Shown here: positions 32,493 to 40,865 of the stretch, one piece after another
How the letters are laid out: every line of letters starts with the position of its first letter
Position numbering within the stretch: position 1 is the first letter of the stretch
Origin: Trichocoleus sp. FACHB-40
GTDB lineage: Bacteria > Cyanobacteriota > Cyanobacteriia > Cyanobacteriales > FACHB-T130
Assembly (NCBI RefSeq): GCF_014695915.1
Contig: NZ_JACJPF010000117.1
Span: 1 to 40,978, forward strand
Direction: 5' to 3'
Length of the DNA: 40,978 nucleotides
Position numbers and translations under genes: made by a program
Notes under the pieces: model-generated
The model's database searches: none
The model's input: the letters and a program-made list of their open reading frames with translations, nothing else
What the model was told of the DNA's origin: nothing

Positions 32493-33086
32493 TTAATAGC
32501 TATATCTCTCTTCCGCCCACGGCTCCCCCCGGCGATGGTAGCCATTCCGCTCCCAAAAACCCAACTCTTCCTGACTGAGAAATTCCAAACCATTAATCCA
32601 TTTAGCGCTTTTCCAGGCATAGATGTGAGGAACAACAAGCCGCATCGGGCCACCATGTTCGGCGGGTAATGGTTCTCCAAATAGGGTGTGAGCAAAAAAG
32701 TTTTCTTCCCGCACAAAGTCGTCCATAGAGATATTGGTGGTGTAGCCGCCATAGCAGTGTTCCATGATATGGGCAGCTTTTGGGTCAACCTCCACCAGCT
32801 TCATAAAGTCTGTAACCTTAACGCCAGTCCACTGCACATCGAGTTTAGACCAGCGAGTGACGCAGTGGAAATCAGCAGTAAAGTCATGTTGGGGCATAGC
32901 CATAAAGTCTGCCCAACTGAAAGTTTTTTCTTTTGCCAAACCCCAGACGCGAAACTGCCAGGTATCAGCGTTGACGCGGGGAGTATTGCCGTAAGTTAGC
33001 ACTGGGAACCCTTTGGTCAGATATTGACCAGGAGGAGTGCGATCGCTATCTGGCGATTCTGGTTTTTTGAAAAATTTTCCTAGCAT
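32493..33086 (-). CDS. Molybdopterin-dependent oxidoreductase, sulfite oxidase-like
   Basis: A 197-residue protein with the molybdenum-cofactor domain of the sulfite oxidase/YedY family. The Mo-ligating cysteine lies in FTADFHCVTRWSKLDVQW, followed by GVKVTDFMKLV, and AEHGGPMRLVVPHIYAWKSA and KWINGLEFL are conserved cofactor contacts. No dimerisation or heme domain and no Tat signal are present, so it is a short cytosolic form. Substrate is unknown; related YedY-type enzymes reduce methionine sulfoxide, but this should not be assumed. It is upstream of the shared terminator and about 97 bases beyond rpmF on the same strand. Confidence 0.9.
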   Translation of the reverse strand: MLGKFFKKPESPDSDRTPPGQYLTKGFPVLTYGNTPRVNADTWQFRVWGLAKEKTFSWADFMAMPQHDFTADFHCVTRWSKLDVQWTGVKVTDFMKLVEVDPKAAHIMEHCYGGYTTNISMDDFVREENFFAHTLFGEPLPAEHGGPMRLVVPHIYAWKSAKWINGLEFLSQEELGFWERNGYHRRGEPWAEERYSY

Positions 33087-33182
33087 GAGTCAAGTAGAAA
33101 AGCGTTTTAGGTACTATATCTACTATGCACAACAGCTAAAAAAATAGCGCCCAAAGGCGCTCGGACATCCCAGCAGGTCGAA

Positions 33183-33356
33183 TTATTCTTCTTCGGCTTC
33201 TTCTTCTTGTGTTGGATACACAAACTTAGAACGCCCGCTCAGAATTGACTTGCCCAACGAGAGGGCTTTCTGAGCCTGAATCGTCGCCTTGTGCTTCCAG
33301 GTAGCTTTGCGCTTATCGCGCTTGGATTTTGACGTTTTCTTCTTTGGAACAGCCAT
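33183..33356 (-). CDS. rpmF: 50S ribosomal protein L32
   Basis: A 57-residue protein starting [20 protein letters not shown], the standard opening of L32, followed by [20 protein letters not shown] and [10 protein letters not shown] with an acidic EEEAEEE tail. It lacks the four zinc-binding cysteines found in some bacterial L32 proteins, as is usual in cyanobacteria. Part of the large ribosomal subunit near the peptidyl transferase exit region. It is a single-gene unit between the oxidoreductase and the proline-rich protein. Short length is normal. Confidence 0.96.
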   Translation of the reverse strand: MAVPKKKTSKSKRDKRKATWKHKATIQAQKALSLGKSILSGRSKFVYPTQEEEAEEE

Positions 33357-33478
33357 GATTGTTAATGAGGCAATCGGTTACAGCCTTCCCATTGTAAGAG
33401 ATTCCTTGACAAGTGCAATCTAGTTAACCTCTCAAGTTTGCTAAAAACCAATTGGGCAGCGACAACTTCATTCTGTGA

Positions 33479-34414
33479 TTACCGCTGTCCATTCGTTCCT
33501 CTTGCAGGTGCTGGCGTGGCAGGATTAGGAAGATTCTGTGCTGGATTCGGAATATTCTCTGTGGGATTCGGAATATTCTCTGTGGGATTCGGATTGTTCG
33601 TATTTCCCCCTGGAAGCGTTGGTGCAGAAGGAAGTGTCGGCGCGTTGGCACCTGTTCCACCTGGGGCTTGTCCAGTACCAGGAGCAGCTGCGGGGGCAGT
33701 TCCGGGCGCCTGGTTTTGTGGAGTGCCTCCAGCACCCGCTCCACCTGGGGTTTGCCCAGTACCAGGAGCAGCTGCGGGGGCAGTTCCAGGTGCCTGGTTT
33801 CGTGGAGTACCTCCAGCAGGTGGTCGTGGGATATCTCTAACGTTACCTGGAGTTATAGTTGTTGGGGGAGCTGCCGGTGGCGCGGCTGCTGGTGCTTGTT
33901 GAGGAGAGGCTGCTGGTGCTGGTTGGGAGTCTGGTATTACATCATCTCTAAAGCCGAGTAAAGCCTTGGTACTGGGAAAGTAAGTTGCCCAACGAGAGAC
34001 ATCAGGGCGGCTTCTCCATGCGCCGCGATTGACTTTAAGAGCCAGAATTGGCGCGATCGCACCTTGATTTTGCCCCATAATCATCACCGCAACATCTGTT
34101 ACTAAGATGTCCCGGTCAAAGCTACGCTGTGCTGCGGCTCTCGCTACCGCCTCGGCTCGGCGAATCAAGCCTTCGTAGGTTTCGTTTGGCTGACCGACCA
34201 TGCGAAGGTCAACACGCGCGGTGTAAGCTTGGGCAATCTGGGGTGCAAGAGCGCTCGACACTAACCACGTTACTCCCGTACAACCCAAGATACCAACTAA
34301 ACTCAGCGGTGCAAGGAATCGGTGTACAAAAGACTTCCGGGATCTTTTGACCTTAAACTCGATTCCTGGTAGAGCCTTGAAATTAAAAGAGATAGATTCG
34401 CCCACAATCGCCAC
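33479..34414 (-). CDS. Membrane-anchored protein with a long Pro/Ala/Gly-rich tail
   Basis: A 311-residue protein of unknown function. It begins with a basic cytoplasmic part (residues 1-33, KVKRSRKSFVHRF), then one membrane helix (APLSLVGILGCTGVTWLVSS), a globular part containing RVDLRMVGQPNETYEGLIRR and DRDILVTDVAVMIMGQNQGA, and from about residue 160 a low-complexity tail. The tail has two copies of a 28-residue unit beginning GGTPRNQAPG and GGTPQNQAPG and three NPxENIP-type heptads. It is probably anchored with the tail facing the periplasm. The repeats at DNA level are nearly exact, so the copy number may vary among strains. Confidence 0.7.
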   Translation of the reverse strand: MAIVGESISFNFKALPGIEFKVKRSRKSFVHRFLAPLSLVGILGCTGVTWLVSSALAPQIAQAYTARVDLRMVGQPNETYEGLIRRAEAVARAAAQRSFDRDILVTDVAVMIMGQNQGAIAPILALKVNRGAWRSRPDVSRWATYFPSTKALLGFRDDVIPDSQPAPAASPQQAPAAAPPAAPPTTITPGNVRDIPRPPAGGTPRNQAPGTAPAAAPGTGQTPGGAGAGGTPQNQAPGTAPAAAPGTGQAPGGTGANAPTLPSAPTLPGGNTNNPNPTENIPNPTENIPNPAQNLPNPATPAPARGTNGQR

Positions 34415-34599
34415 CTACTTTTTACTCACAGCGTGAAATCGCTAACTTTAAGCGTTATTCTTACTAAAGATAATGCCTTACAAAAATGCAATTTACCTCT
34501 ATCGTGGCGGAGAACTACTCCAGACTGTAGAGAGATTTTACCGGGAAAGCGATCGCTTTCATTAAAATAACAACACTTCTTGTCGTTAATTTTGAAGCA

Positions 34600-35148
34600 A
34601 TGCGCCTTTCATTTCTTTTCGGCTCCACCCTAGCTGTAGCAGCAAGCATCTGGGGAATTGCCCATCCCTCGGCTGTCGCAATTCGACTGGCAGATGGTAC
34701 AGTTTCTTTTGACAAGTCGCCCCGCCTGGTTAATGCTTCCACTACCTTTGAAACTGTTAATGTACCGGGAGCTACCTATTATTTCACCGTCAGCTTACCA
34801 GAAAATGCTGGTGAACCGCTTCAACGGATTGCGATCGCTCAAAATCAAGGATTTGATGACATTCGATTTCGACTCAAAGATAGCGTAGCATTTGAAGGCA
34901 CTCCTGAGCGCAAAGGTGAGAAGCTAAGACTCAAAGCAGTGACAAAGGACGACAAAACAGGCACCATTACTGTCACCTTCGATCTCCCAGTACCTCCGGG
35001 TAAGACTGTTACGATTGGACTCGATCCAGTACGCAACCCCTGGACTAGCGGTGTCTACCTGTTCCGAGTTATAGCTTTTCCAGCCGGGGAGAAAGCTTAT
35101 GGTTTAGATTTGGGTGTGGGACGCTTGCACTTTTATTCGTCGTTCTAG
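34600..35148 (+). CDS. Secreted DUF2808 protein
   Basis: A 182-residue exported protein with a signal peptide (MRLSFLFGSTLAVAASIWGI, cleavage near SAVA) and a single DUF2808 domain, which is nearly limited to cyanobacteria. Features include GATYYFTVSLPENAGEPLQR, then RIAIAQNQGFDDIRFRLKD and VPPGKTVTIGLDPVRNPWTS, and finally SGVYLFRVIAFPAGEKAYGL. Beta-rich; function unknown. It begins 185 bases from the divergent proline-rich protein. A role at the cell envelope is inferred from export only. Confidence 0.85.
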   Translation: MRLSFLFGSTLAVAASIWGIAHPSAVAIRLADGTVSFDKSPRLVNASTTFETVNVPGATYYFTVSLPENAGEPLQRIAIAQNQGFDDIRFRLKDSVAFEGTPERKGEKLRLKAVTKDDKTGTITVTFDLPVPPGKTVTIGLDPVRNPWTSGVYLFRVIAFPAGEKAYGLDLGVGRLHFYSSF

Positions 35149-35341
35149 AAAAAAATTGTCCTCTTTGCGATCGCCTCAAAACCAGATTTCACTAACAAAA
35201 CTCTCAAAATGTAGCTTTTAAAACCAATTGCCCTATTTTCCGGATACGCTCTTATTGGCAATGTAGCTGTTTGAATTACCTGCATAGAATGGGTAAAATT
35301 GCAAGCGGTTAATGCTTTTATTACCATATTTCAAGATCACT

Positions 35342-36943
35342 ATGGCTCAAATTTACGTCAATCCAGTAACTGGCAATGATAACGCTGCTGGCAGTCAGTC
35401 AGCGCCTTTCAAAACGATTAGCAAAGCTCTCACTCAAGCTCAATCCGACACAACAATTCAACTCTCGGCAGGAAATTATAATGCAGCCAACGGCGAAGTC
35501 TTTCCCCTGAGAGTGCCATCTGGCGTAATAGTTATCGGTAATGAAGCTAATAAAGGCAGTGGCATTTTAATCGAAGGTAGCGGAACCTACAGCAGTCCCA
35601 ACTCTTCTGGCGGACAAAACGTGACAATGGTTTTAGGAAATAATGCCCAACTGGTAGGAGTAACCGTTACCAATCTCTCTAGCCGTGGCACTGCCGTCTG
35701 GATTGAATCGACTGCCCCCACCGTGAAGAATTGCACCTTTATTAATAGCAAACGCGAGGGAGTTTTTGTTACAGCCAATGGTACTCCAGTAATCAGAGGT
35801 AATCTGTTTACGCAAAACCTAGGCAATGGTATTTCCTTGGCAGGGGATGCCAGAGGCGAAATCCGGGGTAATACCTGTAAGAATACAGGTTATGGAATTA
35901 GCATTGCTGAACGTGCCGCACCCCTAGTTATAGATAACCAAATTTCGGAAAATCGCTCTGGGATATTCGTGTCTGGTGATTCTCGCCCGAAACTGCGGAA
36001 TAATCTGAGTGAACGAAATACTGACGATGGACTAACAGTAATTACTACAGCTTTACCAGATTTAGGTACTAACTCCGATCCTGGGGGAAATATCCTGCGG
36101 TATAACGATAAATTTGATTTGCAAAATACCAGTTCTAACAAGCTGGTTGCTGTGGGAAATCAGATGAATCCGGCTAAAGTTCAGGGAAATGTGGAGTTAG
36201 TTAATAATCAAACTCCCCCCGTCGATACAACAGGCGGTGGTGGCGCAGGTGGTGGCGGCGGAGCAGGTGATGGAGCAGGCGGTGGCGGTGGAGCAGGCGG
36301 TGGCGGTGGAGCAGGCGGCGGAGCAGGTGATGGAGCAGGTGGCGGAGCAGGCGGTGATACTGTAGTTGAGTTAACCGACATTGCCGGACATTGGGCTGCT
36401 GCCTTTATTCAGGAATTAGTCGAGCAGAATATTATCAGTGGTTTTCCCGACAAAACCTTTAAGCCTAATGCGAGTATGACACGGGCGCAGTATGCCGCCT
36501 TACTGACGAAAGCCTTCAACCCACCTGCGAAACGAAATGCGATCGCTTTCGTAGATGTATCACAGACTTTCTGGGGCTTCAACGCAATTCAACAAGCTTA
36601 TCGCGGCGAATTTCTCTCCGGTTTCCCTGACAGAACTTTCAAACCAAACCAGAATGTTCAGCGCGTACAAGTGATTGTCTCCCTAGTTAATGGGCTAAAG
36701 CTAACTGGTGGCGCTGCTACTGCCCTAAACACCTTTGACGACCGCGCTAGCATTCCTGATTATGCTAAAGATGAAGTAGCAACAGCTACACAAAAACGGA
36801 TAATTGTCAATCAACCAAACCTTAAAAAACTCAACCCCACCCGTGATGCTACCCGTGCAGAAGTAGCAGCGATGGTTTATCAAGCTTTGGTAGATGCCAA
36901 TCGTCTACAACCGATTGACTCACCCTTTATCGTTACTGGTTGA
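35342..36943 (+). CDS. SLH-domain surface protein with DUF1565 beta-helix
   Basis: A 533-residue protein. The start giving MAQIYVNPVTGNDNAAGSQS is chosen because DUF1565 proteins begin there; an upstream ATG would add 10 residues. Residues 1-290 are a right-handed parallel beta-helix with repeated turns such as GNTCKNTGYGISIAERAAPL. A Gly/Ala-rich linker follows (about 296-338, GGGGGAGG repeats), then three SLH domains, with VELTDIAGHWAAAFIQELVE, then IISGFPDKTFKPNASMTRAQ and FLSGFPDRTFKPNQNVQRVQ. SLH domains bind peptidoglycan-linked polymers. Oddly, no signal peptide is visible, so export would need another route or a longer start. Confidence 0.88.
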   Translation: MAQIYVNPVTGNDNAAGSQSAPFKTISKALTQAQSDTTIQLSAGNYNAANGEVFPLRVPSGVIVIGNEANKGSGILIEGSGTYSSPNSSGGQNVTMVLGNNAQLVGVTVTNLSSRGTAVWIESTAPTVKNCTFINSKREGVFVTANGTPVIRGNLFTQNLGNGISLAGDARGEIRGNTCKNTGYGISIAERAAPLVIDNQISENRSGIFVSGDSRPKLRNNLSERNTDDGLTVITTALPDLGTNSDPGGNILRYNDKFDLQNTSSNKLVAVGNQMNPAKVQGNVELVNNQTPPVDTTGGGGAGGGGGAGDGAGGGGGAGGGGGAGGGAGDGAGGGAGGDTVVELTDIAGHWAAAFIQELVEQNIISGFPDKTFKPNASMTRAQYAALLTKAFNPPAKRNAIAFVDVSQTFWGFNAIQQAYRGEFLSGFPDRTFKPNQNVQRVQVIVSLVNGLKLTGGAATALNTFDDRASIPDYAKDEVATATQKRIIVNQPNLKKLNPTRDATRAEVAAMVYQALVDANRLQPIDSPFIVTG

Positions 36944-36956
36944 TTCGTTCTCACCT

Positions 36957-37045
36957 GCGTTCCTAGGCTGCGGCCTGGGAACGCTATTAAGGAGCTTCTG
37001 CATCCCTTTCTTGAATGAAACGTAGACATTCCCAGGCTCAGCCTA
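36957..37045. repeat. Two GTTCCCAGGC-type palindromes
   Basis: GCGTTCCTAGGC-TGCG-GCCTGGGAACGC (36957-36984) forms 12 pairs including one G-T, and a degenerate second copy, ATTCCCAGGCTCAGCCT, lies at 37028. The motif is a known kind of dispersed palindrome in cyanobacterial gaps. The first, only 14 bases after the SLH gene, could act as its terminator. Confidence 0.6.
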
Positions 37046-37135
37046 AAACGAGAAATAGTGCCAACACTTTGATGCGATCGCGAAAGTTGACTTACCCTAG
37101 AGAAGGCTTTCTCATCCAGCTCATCAATTTCTGAA

Positions 37136-38338
37136 ATGGTGGAACAACTCAAGCCTCGTTATTCTGTTGCCTGGATTAACAAAATCTCTGAAGTGCCTCA
37201 AGCCGAGTGGGATGCGATCGCTATGCCGCTGTTGACACCTTTCCTAGAATGGGATTGGCTCAACAATATGGAAACATCTGGCAGCGCTACGGCAAAAGCA
37301 GGATGGCTACCCAACCATCTAACTGTGTGGCGAGACAGAAACTTAATTGCTGCGGCACCCTTATATCTGAAAGGGCATAGTTACGGCGAATTTGTCTTCG
37401 ATCATCAGTGGGCAGATTTAGCTCAACGCTTGGGCGTACAATATTATCCAAAATTACTTGGTATGTCTCCGTTTACCCCAGCGGAAGGCTATCGTTTTTT
37501 AATTGCACCAGGTGAAGATGAGGATGAGCTAACAGCGTTAATGGTAAATGCCATTGACCATTTTTGTTCTCAAAACCGCATTTCTGGCTGTCATTTTCTT
37601 TATGTAGATCCTCAATGGAAAATGGTGCTAGAACGTCACGGTTTCATGTCTTGGCTACATCACAGCTACATCTGGCAAAATAATGGGTTTAATACTTTTG
37701 ATGATTACCTAGGCGCTTTCAATGCCAATCAGCGCCGCAATATCAAGCGGGAACGCAAAGCTGTGGAGAATGCAGGTTTGCACATGAAAACCCTAACTGG
37801 CGATGAGATTCCTAAACAGATGTTTCCGTTGATGTACACCTTCTACGCCGATACTTGCGACAAGTTTGGCTGGTGGGGGAGTAAGTATCTAACAAAGCGC
37901 TTTTTTGAGCAACTGCATTCTAACTATCGGCATCGGGTGTTATTTGTGGCGGCATACAATGAGCAGGATAACCGTCAACCAGCGGGAATGTCTTTTTGTC
38001 TCACCAAGGGCGACAAACTTTATGGACGCTATTGGGGAAGCTTACAGGATATTGACTGTCTGCACTTTGATGCTTGTTACTATACGCCGATTGAGTGGGC
38101 GATCGCGCACAACATCCAATCTTTTGACCCAGGTGCAGGTGGGCGGCATAAAAAACGTCGCGGTTTCCCAGCTACGCCCAATCACAGTATGCACCGATTT
38201 TACAATCCACGTTTTGGTCAAATTCTCCGCAATCATATCAACGAAATTAACAATTACGAACAACAAGAAATTGACGCTATTAACCAAGAGTTACCATTTG
38301 CTCAGCGTGATACCGACAAGCCAATAACTTTTGATTGA
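37136..38338 (+). CDS. FemAB/GNAT-like acyltransferase (peptidogalycan family)
   Basis: A 400-residue protein of the family annotated as GNAT or 'peptidogalycan biosynthesis' proteins, related to FemAB aminoacyltransferases. Landmarks are LTPFLEWDWLNNMETSGSAT, then HLTVWRDRNLIAAAPLYLKG and EFVFDHQWADLAQRLGVQYY. Further on come NANQRRNIKRERKAVENAGL and FDPGAGGRHKKRRGFPATPN. The exact acceptor is unknown. It is cytosolic with no signal. It starts 192 bases after the SLH gene. Linkage with a surface protein gene may be coincidental. Confidence 0.82.
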   Translation: MVEQLKPRYSVAWINKISEVPQAEWDAIAMPLLTPFLEWDWLNNMETSGSATAKAGWLPNHLTVWRDRNLIAAAPLYLKGHSYGEFVFDHQWADLAQRLGVQYYPKLLGMSPFTPAEGYRFLIAPGEDEDELTALMVNAIDHFCSQNRISGCHFLYVDPQWKMVLERHGFMSWLHHSYIWQNNGFNTFDDYLGAFNANQRRNIKRERKAVENAGLHMKTLTGDEIPKQMFPLMYTFYADTCDKFGWWGSKYLTKRFFEQLHSNYRHRVLFVAAYNEQDNRQPAGMSFCLTKGDKLYGRYWGSLQDIDCLHFDACYYTPIEWAIAHNIQSFDPGAGGRHKKRRGFPATPNHSMHRFYNPRFGQILRNHINEINNYEQQEIDAINQELPFAQRDTDKPITFD

Positions 38339-38459
38339 ATTGCCATCTTGCATCTAAAGCAATCCTAAATCATTTATAAACTTCTCTCCTTGCATTTGCT
38401 CTGTGTACTGTGTGCCTCAGCGGTTCGTTTAAAAAAGTAGCTGTCATAAGTCAAAAACG
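38339..38459 (+). repeat. Heptad-type repeat in the gap before a Uma2 gene
   Basis: CTTCTCTCCTTGCATTTGC followed by TCTGTGTACTGTGTGCCTC and AGCGGTT is an imperfect version of the CTCTGCG/TTTGCG repeat found in several other gaps. There is nothing else of note. Confidence 0.4.
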
Positions 38460-39062
38460 ATGACACAAGTCAACTTACCCCAAGCCATTGCCGTCAATAT
38501 CCCACCGACACTAACCCTTACACTCACCCACGAGCAGTTCGTTGAGTTGGCGATCGCTAATCGAGATTTACAATTAGAGCGCACTGCTACAGGAGAGTTA
38601 ATTCTTATGCCACCAACAGGAGGCGAGACAGGGAACAGAAACCTGGATATGGAAGGGCAACTCTGGTTGTGGAACCGTCAGACTAGACTCGGTAAGGCGT
38701 TCAACTCTTCAACTGGCTTTCATCTCCCCAACGGCGCGGATCGTTCTCCTGATGCAGCTTGGGTGCGTCAAGACAGATGGGATGCTCTTAGCCCCGAAGA
38801 ACGAAAAAGCTTTGTTTCTCTTTGTCCTGACTTCGTGCTGGAACTACGCTCTGAAAGTGACAACATCAAACCCCTGCGAACCAAAATGAGGGAATACATG
38901 GAAAACGGAGCGCGTTTAGGTTGGTTGATTGACCGAAAAAACACGAAGGTGGAAATTTACAGGCAAGGCCAGGATGTGGAAGTGTTGGATAATCCTGTAA
39001 CTTTGTCAGGTGAAGATGTTTTACTTGGGTTTGTTCTAGATTTAACTGAAGTTTGGAATTGA
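38460..39062 (+). CDS. Uma2 family (DUF820) putative endonuclease
   Basis: A 200-residue Uma2 protein, the third in this window but of a different subgroup than the tandem pair at 11137-12432. It begins with an N-terminal LTLTHEQFVELAIANRDLQL, then ELILMPPTGGETGNRNLDME, the acidic residues in ADRSPDAAWVRQDRW and CPDFVLELRSESDNIKPL, and the following KMREYMENGARLGWLIDRKN. The E-x-x-x-x-PPTG opening is typical of this subgroup. Predicted PD-(D/E)XK fold; role unknown. It is a single gene with its own short upstream gap. Confidence 0.88.
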   Translation: MTQVNLPQAIAVNIPPTLTLTLTHEQFVELAIANRDLQLERTATGELILMPPTGGETGNRNLDMEGQLWLWNRQTRLGKAFNSSTGFHLPNGADRSPDAAWVRQDRWDALSPEERKSFVSLCPDFVLELRSESDNIKPLRTKMREYMENGARLGWLIDRKNTKVEIYRQGQDVEVLDNPVTLSGEDVLLGFVLDLTEVWN

Positions 39063-39301
39063 CAATATTAAGTTGCGTAATTTGTGGATAAACTTTTACC
39101 ACACATAAAATAATAAGTCAAAACACAGAGTATGAGCAATTAACTAAGTTTGCTGTAGAGCAATAGAAGGATTTAGAGGAATCAGTCGCTAGGCGTTAGC
39201 ATCAGATGTTAGGTAATAGCGGATAGACCGCAAAAAAAAGAGAGAAGGCATTAAACTGAAAATAGGTAGAAAAATAGTGTGTGGATGATGCCTGATTTTG
39301 T
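39063..39301 (+). other. Gap with no recognised element
   Basis: About 240 bases, AT-rich, with an A-rich run GCAAAAAAAAGAGAGAAGG near 39229-39247 that resembles a distant ribosome-binding site but is too far from the next start. No frame, repeat or promoter could be supported. Confidence 0.3.
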
Positions 39302-39685
39302 ATGAATCAAATTGATTTAACTTTAGCGGCAATTGATGATAAGCTTTCCAAGCGTTTTATTAACTTAGATCCGGGCGGATATTTTATTATTTACCTGGAT
39401 CGGGAAGCTGGACAAATTTGTGCCAAACATTTCACCAATATAATTAGCGATCGCGGTTTAGCCGTCGATCCAGAAACCGGGAAACCCATCCCCGTAAGAG
39501 GCAAGGTGGAACGTACCCACGCAGCGCTATTTACTGGGAGAACCGCTAAGGAACTTTGCGTCAAAATTTTTGAGGAAACTCAGCCCAGCCCGGTGACAAT
39601 GCTGGATCATGCAGCTTATCTGGGGCGAGAATTTGTTCGGGCTGAGTTGGCTTTAGTTAATCGGCAGGAGTACGTTCAGGATTAG
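39302..39685 (+). CDS. DUF4346 protein
   Basis: A 127-residue soluble protein matching the DUF4346 family, common in cyanobacteria and resembling part of archaeal tetrahydromethanopterin methyltransferase subunit A. Features are INLDPGGYFIIYLDREAGQI, then CAKHFTNIISDRGLAVDPET and FTGRTAKELCVKIFEETQPS, and a C-terminal MLDHAAYLGREFVRAELALV. Function unknown; a pterin-related role would be only an inference from family resemblance. Its last four bases overlap the convergent psb32 gene on the other strand. Confidence 0.8.
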   Translation: MNQIDLTLAAIDDKLSKRFINLDPGGYFIIYLDREAGQICAKHFTNIISDRGLAVDPETGKPIPVRGKVERTHAALFTGRTAKELCVKIFEETQPSPVTMLDHAAYLGREFVRAELALVNRQEYVQD

Positions 39686-40386
39686 CCGGAGAAGCCTTGA
39701 TAGAAGAAGTAAGTTGCCATCGGAATCACGGTGGCGGCAATCAGTAAGCCAATTACCCAAACGGTAGCGTTGTCAGTGTCAGTTTCTTCTGCGGTTTTAA
39801 AAGTTCTGGCTACCTTAACCGTATCTGTGACTTGAGGGGGGCCTGGGTCTGGCTCTCCTGAGAGTACAGCAACTAAGCGATCGCTTGCATCCGCTAAAGC
39901 TTGATTGTATTTATTACCTTCCCGCAATGGCACCTGTACAGTTTCAGAAGCAACACTCTTGGCAATCTCATCTGTCAGCACAGACTTTACCTTGTCGCCG
40001 CTGCGAATCGCCGCATCGTTAGTCAGGCTATCGATAACCAGTAAGGTTTGATTAGCTTGCGCTTCTTCTGTGGGAAACCATTTTTCAAACAGCTGATTAG
40101 TGAAACTTTGCACTGTTTCCCCGTAGTCAAGGCGGTGGATAGTCACAAATCTCACCTGATTTCCGGTAGTTTTAGCTAAATCGTCTAGATTTTTGCTAAT
40201 TGCGCCTTCGTTTAGACGGCTGAGGACTTCAGCTTTATCGAGAATCCAAGCGCGATCGCCTGCGGTAAGATTAGGAATTTGATAAACGCCTGTAGCGTTT
40301 GCTGGTGCCGCTACCAGCCCCAATACCAAAACTATTAGGGCGATAGGCAGTATCCGCCTGAAGATTTGCTTGAGGAGTTGTCTCAT
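39682..40386 (-). CDS. psb32: Photosystem II repair protein Psb32 (TPM domain)
   Basis: Psb32-type protein that helps protect or repair photosystem II in cyanobacteria; thylakoid or plasma membrane with its TPM domain in the lumen or periplasm. The 234 residues include an N-terminal signal (ILPIALIVLVLGLVAAPANA), the TPM domain with WILDKAEVLSRLNEGAISKN, then TGNQVRFVTIHRLDYGETVQ and QTLLVIDSLTNDAAIRSGD, and a C-terminal membrane helix (VWVIGLLIAATVIPMATYFF). The domain order is that of Psb32. Overlaps the 3' end of the DUF4346 gene by four bases. The symbol rests on family resemblance. Confidence 0.85.
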   Translation of the reverse strand: MRQLLKQIFRRILPIALIVLVLGLVAAPANATGVYQIPNLTAGDRAWILDKAEVLSRLNEGAISKNLDDLAKTTGNQVRFVTIHRLDYGETVQSFTNQLFEKWFPTEEAQANQTLLVIDSLTNDAAIRSGDKVKSVLTDEIAKSVASETVQVPLREGNKYNQALADASDRLVAVLSGEPDPGPPQVTDTVKVARTFKTAEETDTDNATVWVIGLLIAATVIPMATYFFYQGFSG

Positions 40387-40548
40387 TTGATGAAATTACA
40401 AAAATAACGTTTAACAAAAATATTACATAAACCCCTGTAAAACTCACTATAAATTAGTCGGACGTGTTACGTTTAAAAAAACCTTTTGAGCGCTATTGTC
40501 TGGTATGAGCGTGCTAGGTTAAGGAAAATATTCTTGTAGTCGCTCTGG
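40387..40548. other. Divergent gap between psb32 and a small gene
   Basis: An AT-rich region of about 160 bases that must hold the psb32 promoter. No clear repeat or regulator site was recognised. Confidence 0.3.
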
Positions 40549-40800
40549 ATGGTGTCAGTTATGAGTTCGCCAGAAATTTACAAGGGTTGGCTCATCGAAG
40601 CAAGACCAGTGTTCTGCGTCCAAGTTTGGAGTGCTGGCGGCGAGTGTATTATACCCGTTCATAACGCTAAGACAGAGGAAGAAGCCCTCTCCTTGGCAAA
40701 GCGCTGGATTGATATGCAATCACAACCGGAAAATACTCAGCCGAACCCGTTCGATCCTTTTTCCACTGATAGCGACTACGACGACGATATTCCATTTTGA
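40549..40800 (+). CDS. Small conserved hypothetical protein
   Basis: An 83-residue acidic protein: SSPEIYKGWLIEARPVFCVQ, then VWSAGGECIIPVHNAKTEEE and ALSLAKRWIDMQSQPENTQP, ending in an acidic STDSDYDDDIPF. A start at the next ATG (40561, MSSPEIYKG) would shorten it by four residues and cannot be excluded, as neither has a clear ribosome-binding site. No signal or membrane helix. The pattern resembles short conserved cyanobacterial proteins of unknown role. It ends three bases before the stop of the truncated gene on the other strand. Confidence 0.6.
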   Translation: MVSVMSSPEIYKGWLIEARPVFCVQVWSAGGECIIPVHNAKTEEEALSLAKRWIDMQSQPENTQPNPFDPFSTDSDYDDDIPF

Positions 40801-40802
40801 GC

Positions 40803-40865
40803 TTAAAGAGCCAAGCGATCGCGCTTGAGAATATTGGCTACGGCATCGGTGCCGTTTGCTACACG
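40803..40865 (-). pseudogene. C-terminal end of a gene cut by an IS1-type element
   Basis: On the minus strand one frame runs open from the end of the IS1-like element to a TAA and reads RVANGTDAVANILKRDRLAL, including a HIP1 site. The frame, composition and abrupt join to the element suggest the tail of a host gene that was interrupted by the insertion. The family is not recognised from 20 residues. The last bases before the element, TGCTACACG, would be the target duplication if the other side outside the window matches. Confidence 0.5.

Noticed and set aside
33600-33830. Regular repeats that might suggest a CRISPR-like array
   Set aside because: The repeats are in-frame coding repeats of a Pro/Ala-rich tail, with no spacer pattern and no cas genes nearby.
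33438-33902. Open frames rich in Gly and Val on plus opposite the Pro-rich gene
   Set aside because: They are shadows of the GC-rich repetitive sequence coding the minus-strand protein, whose N-terminal part has real protein character.
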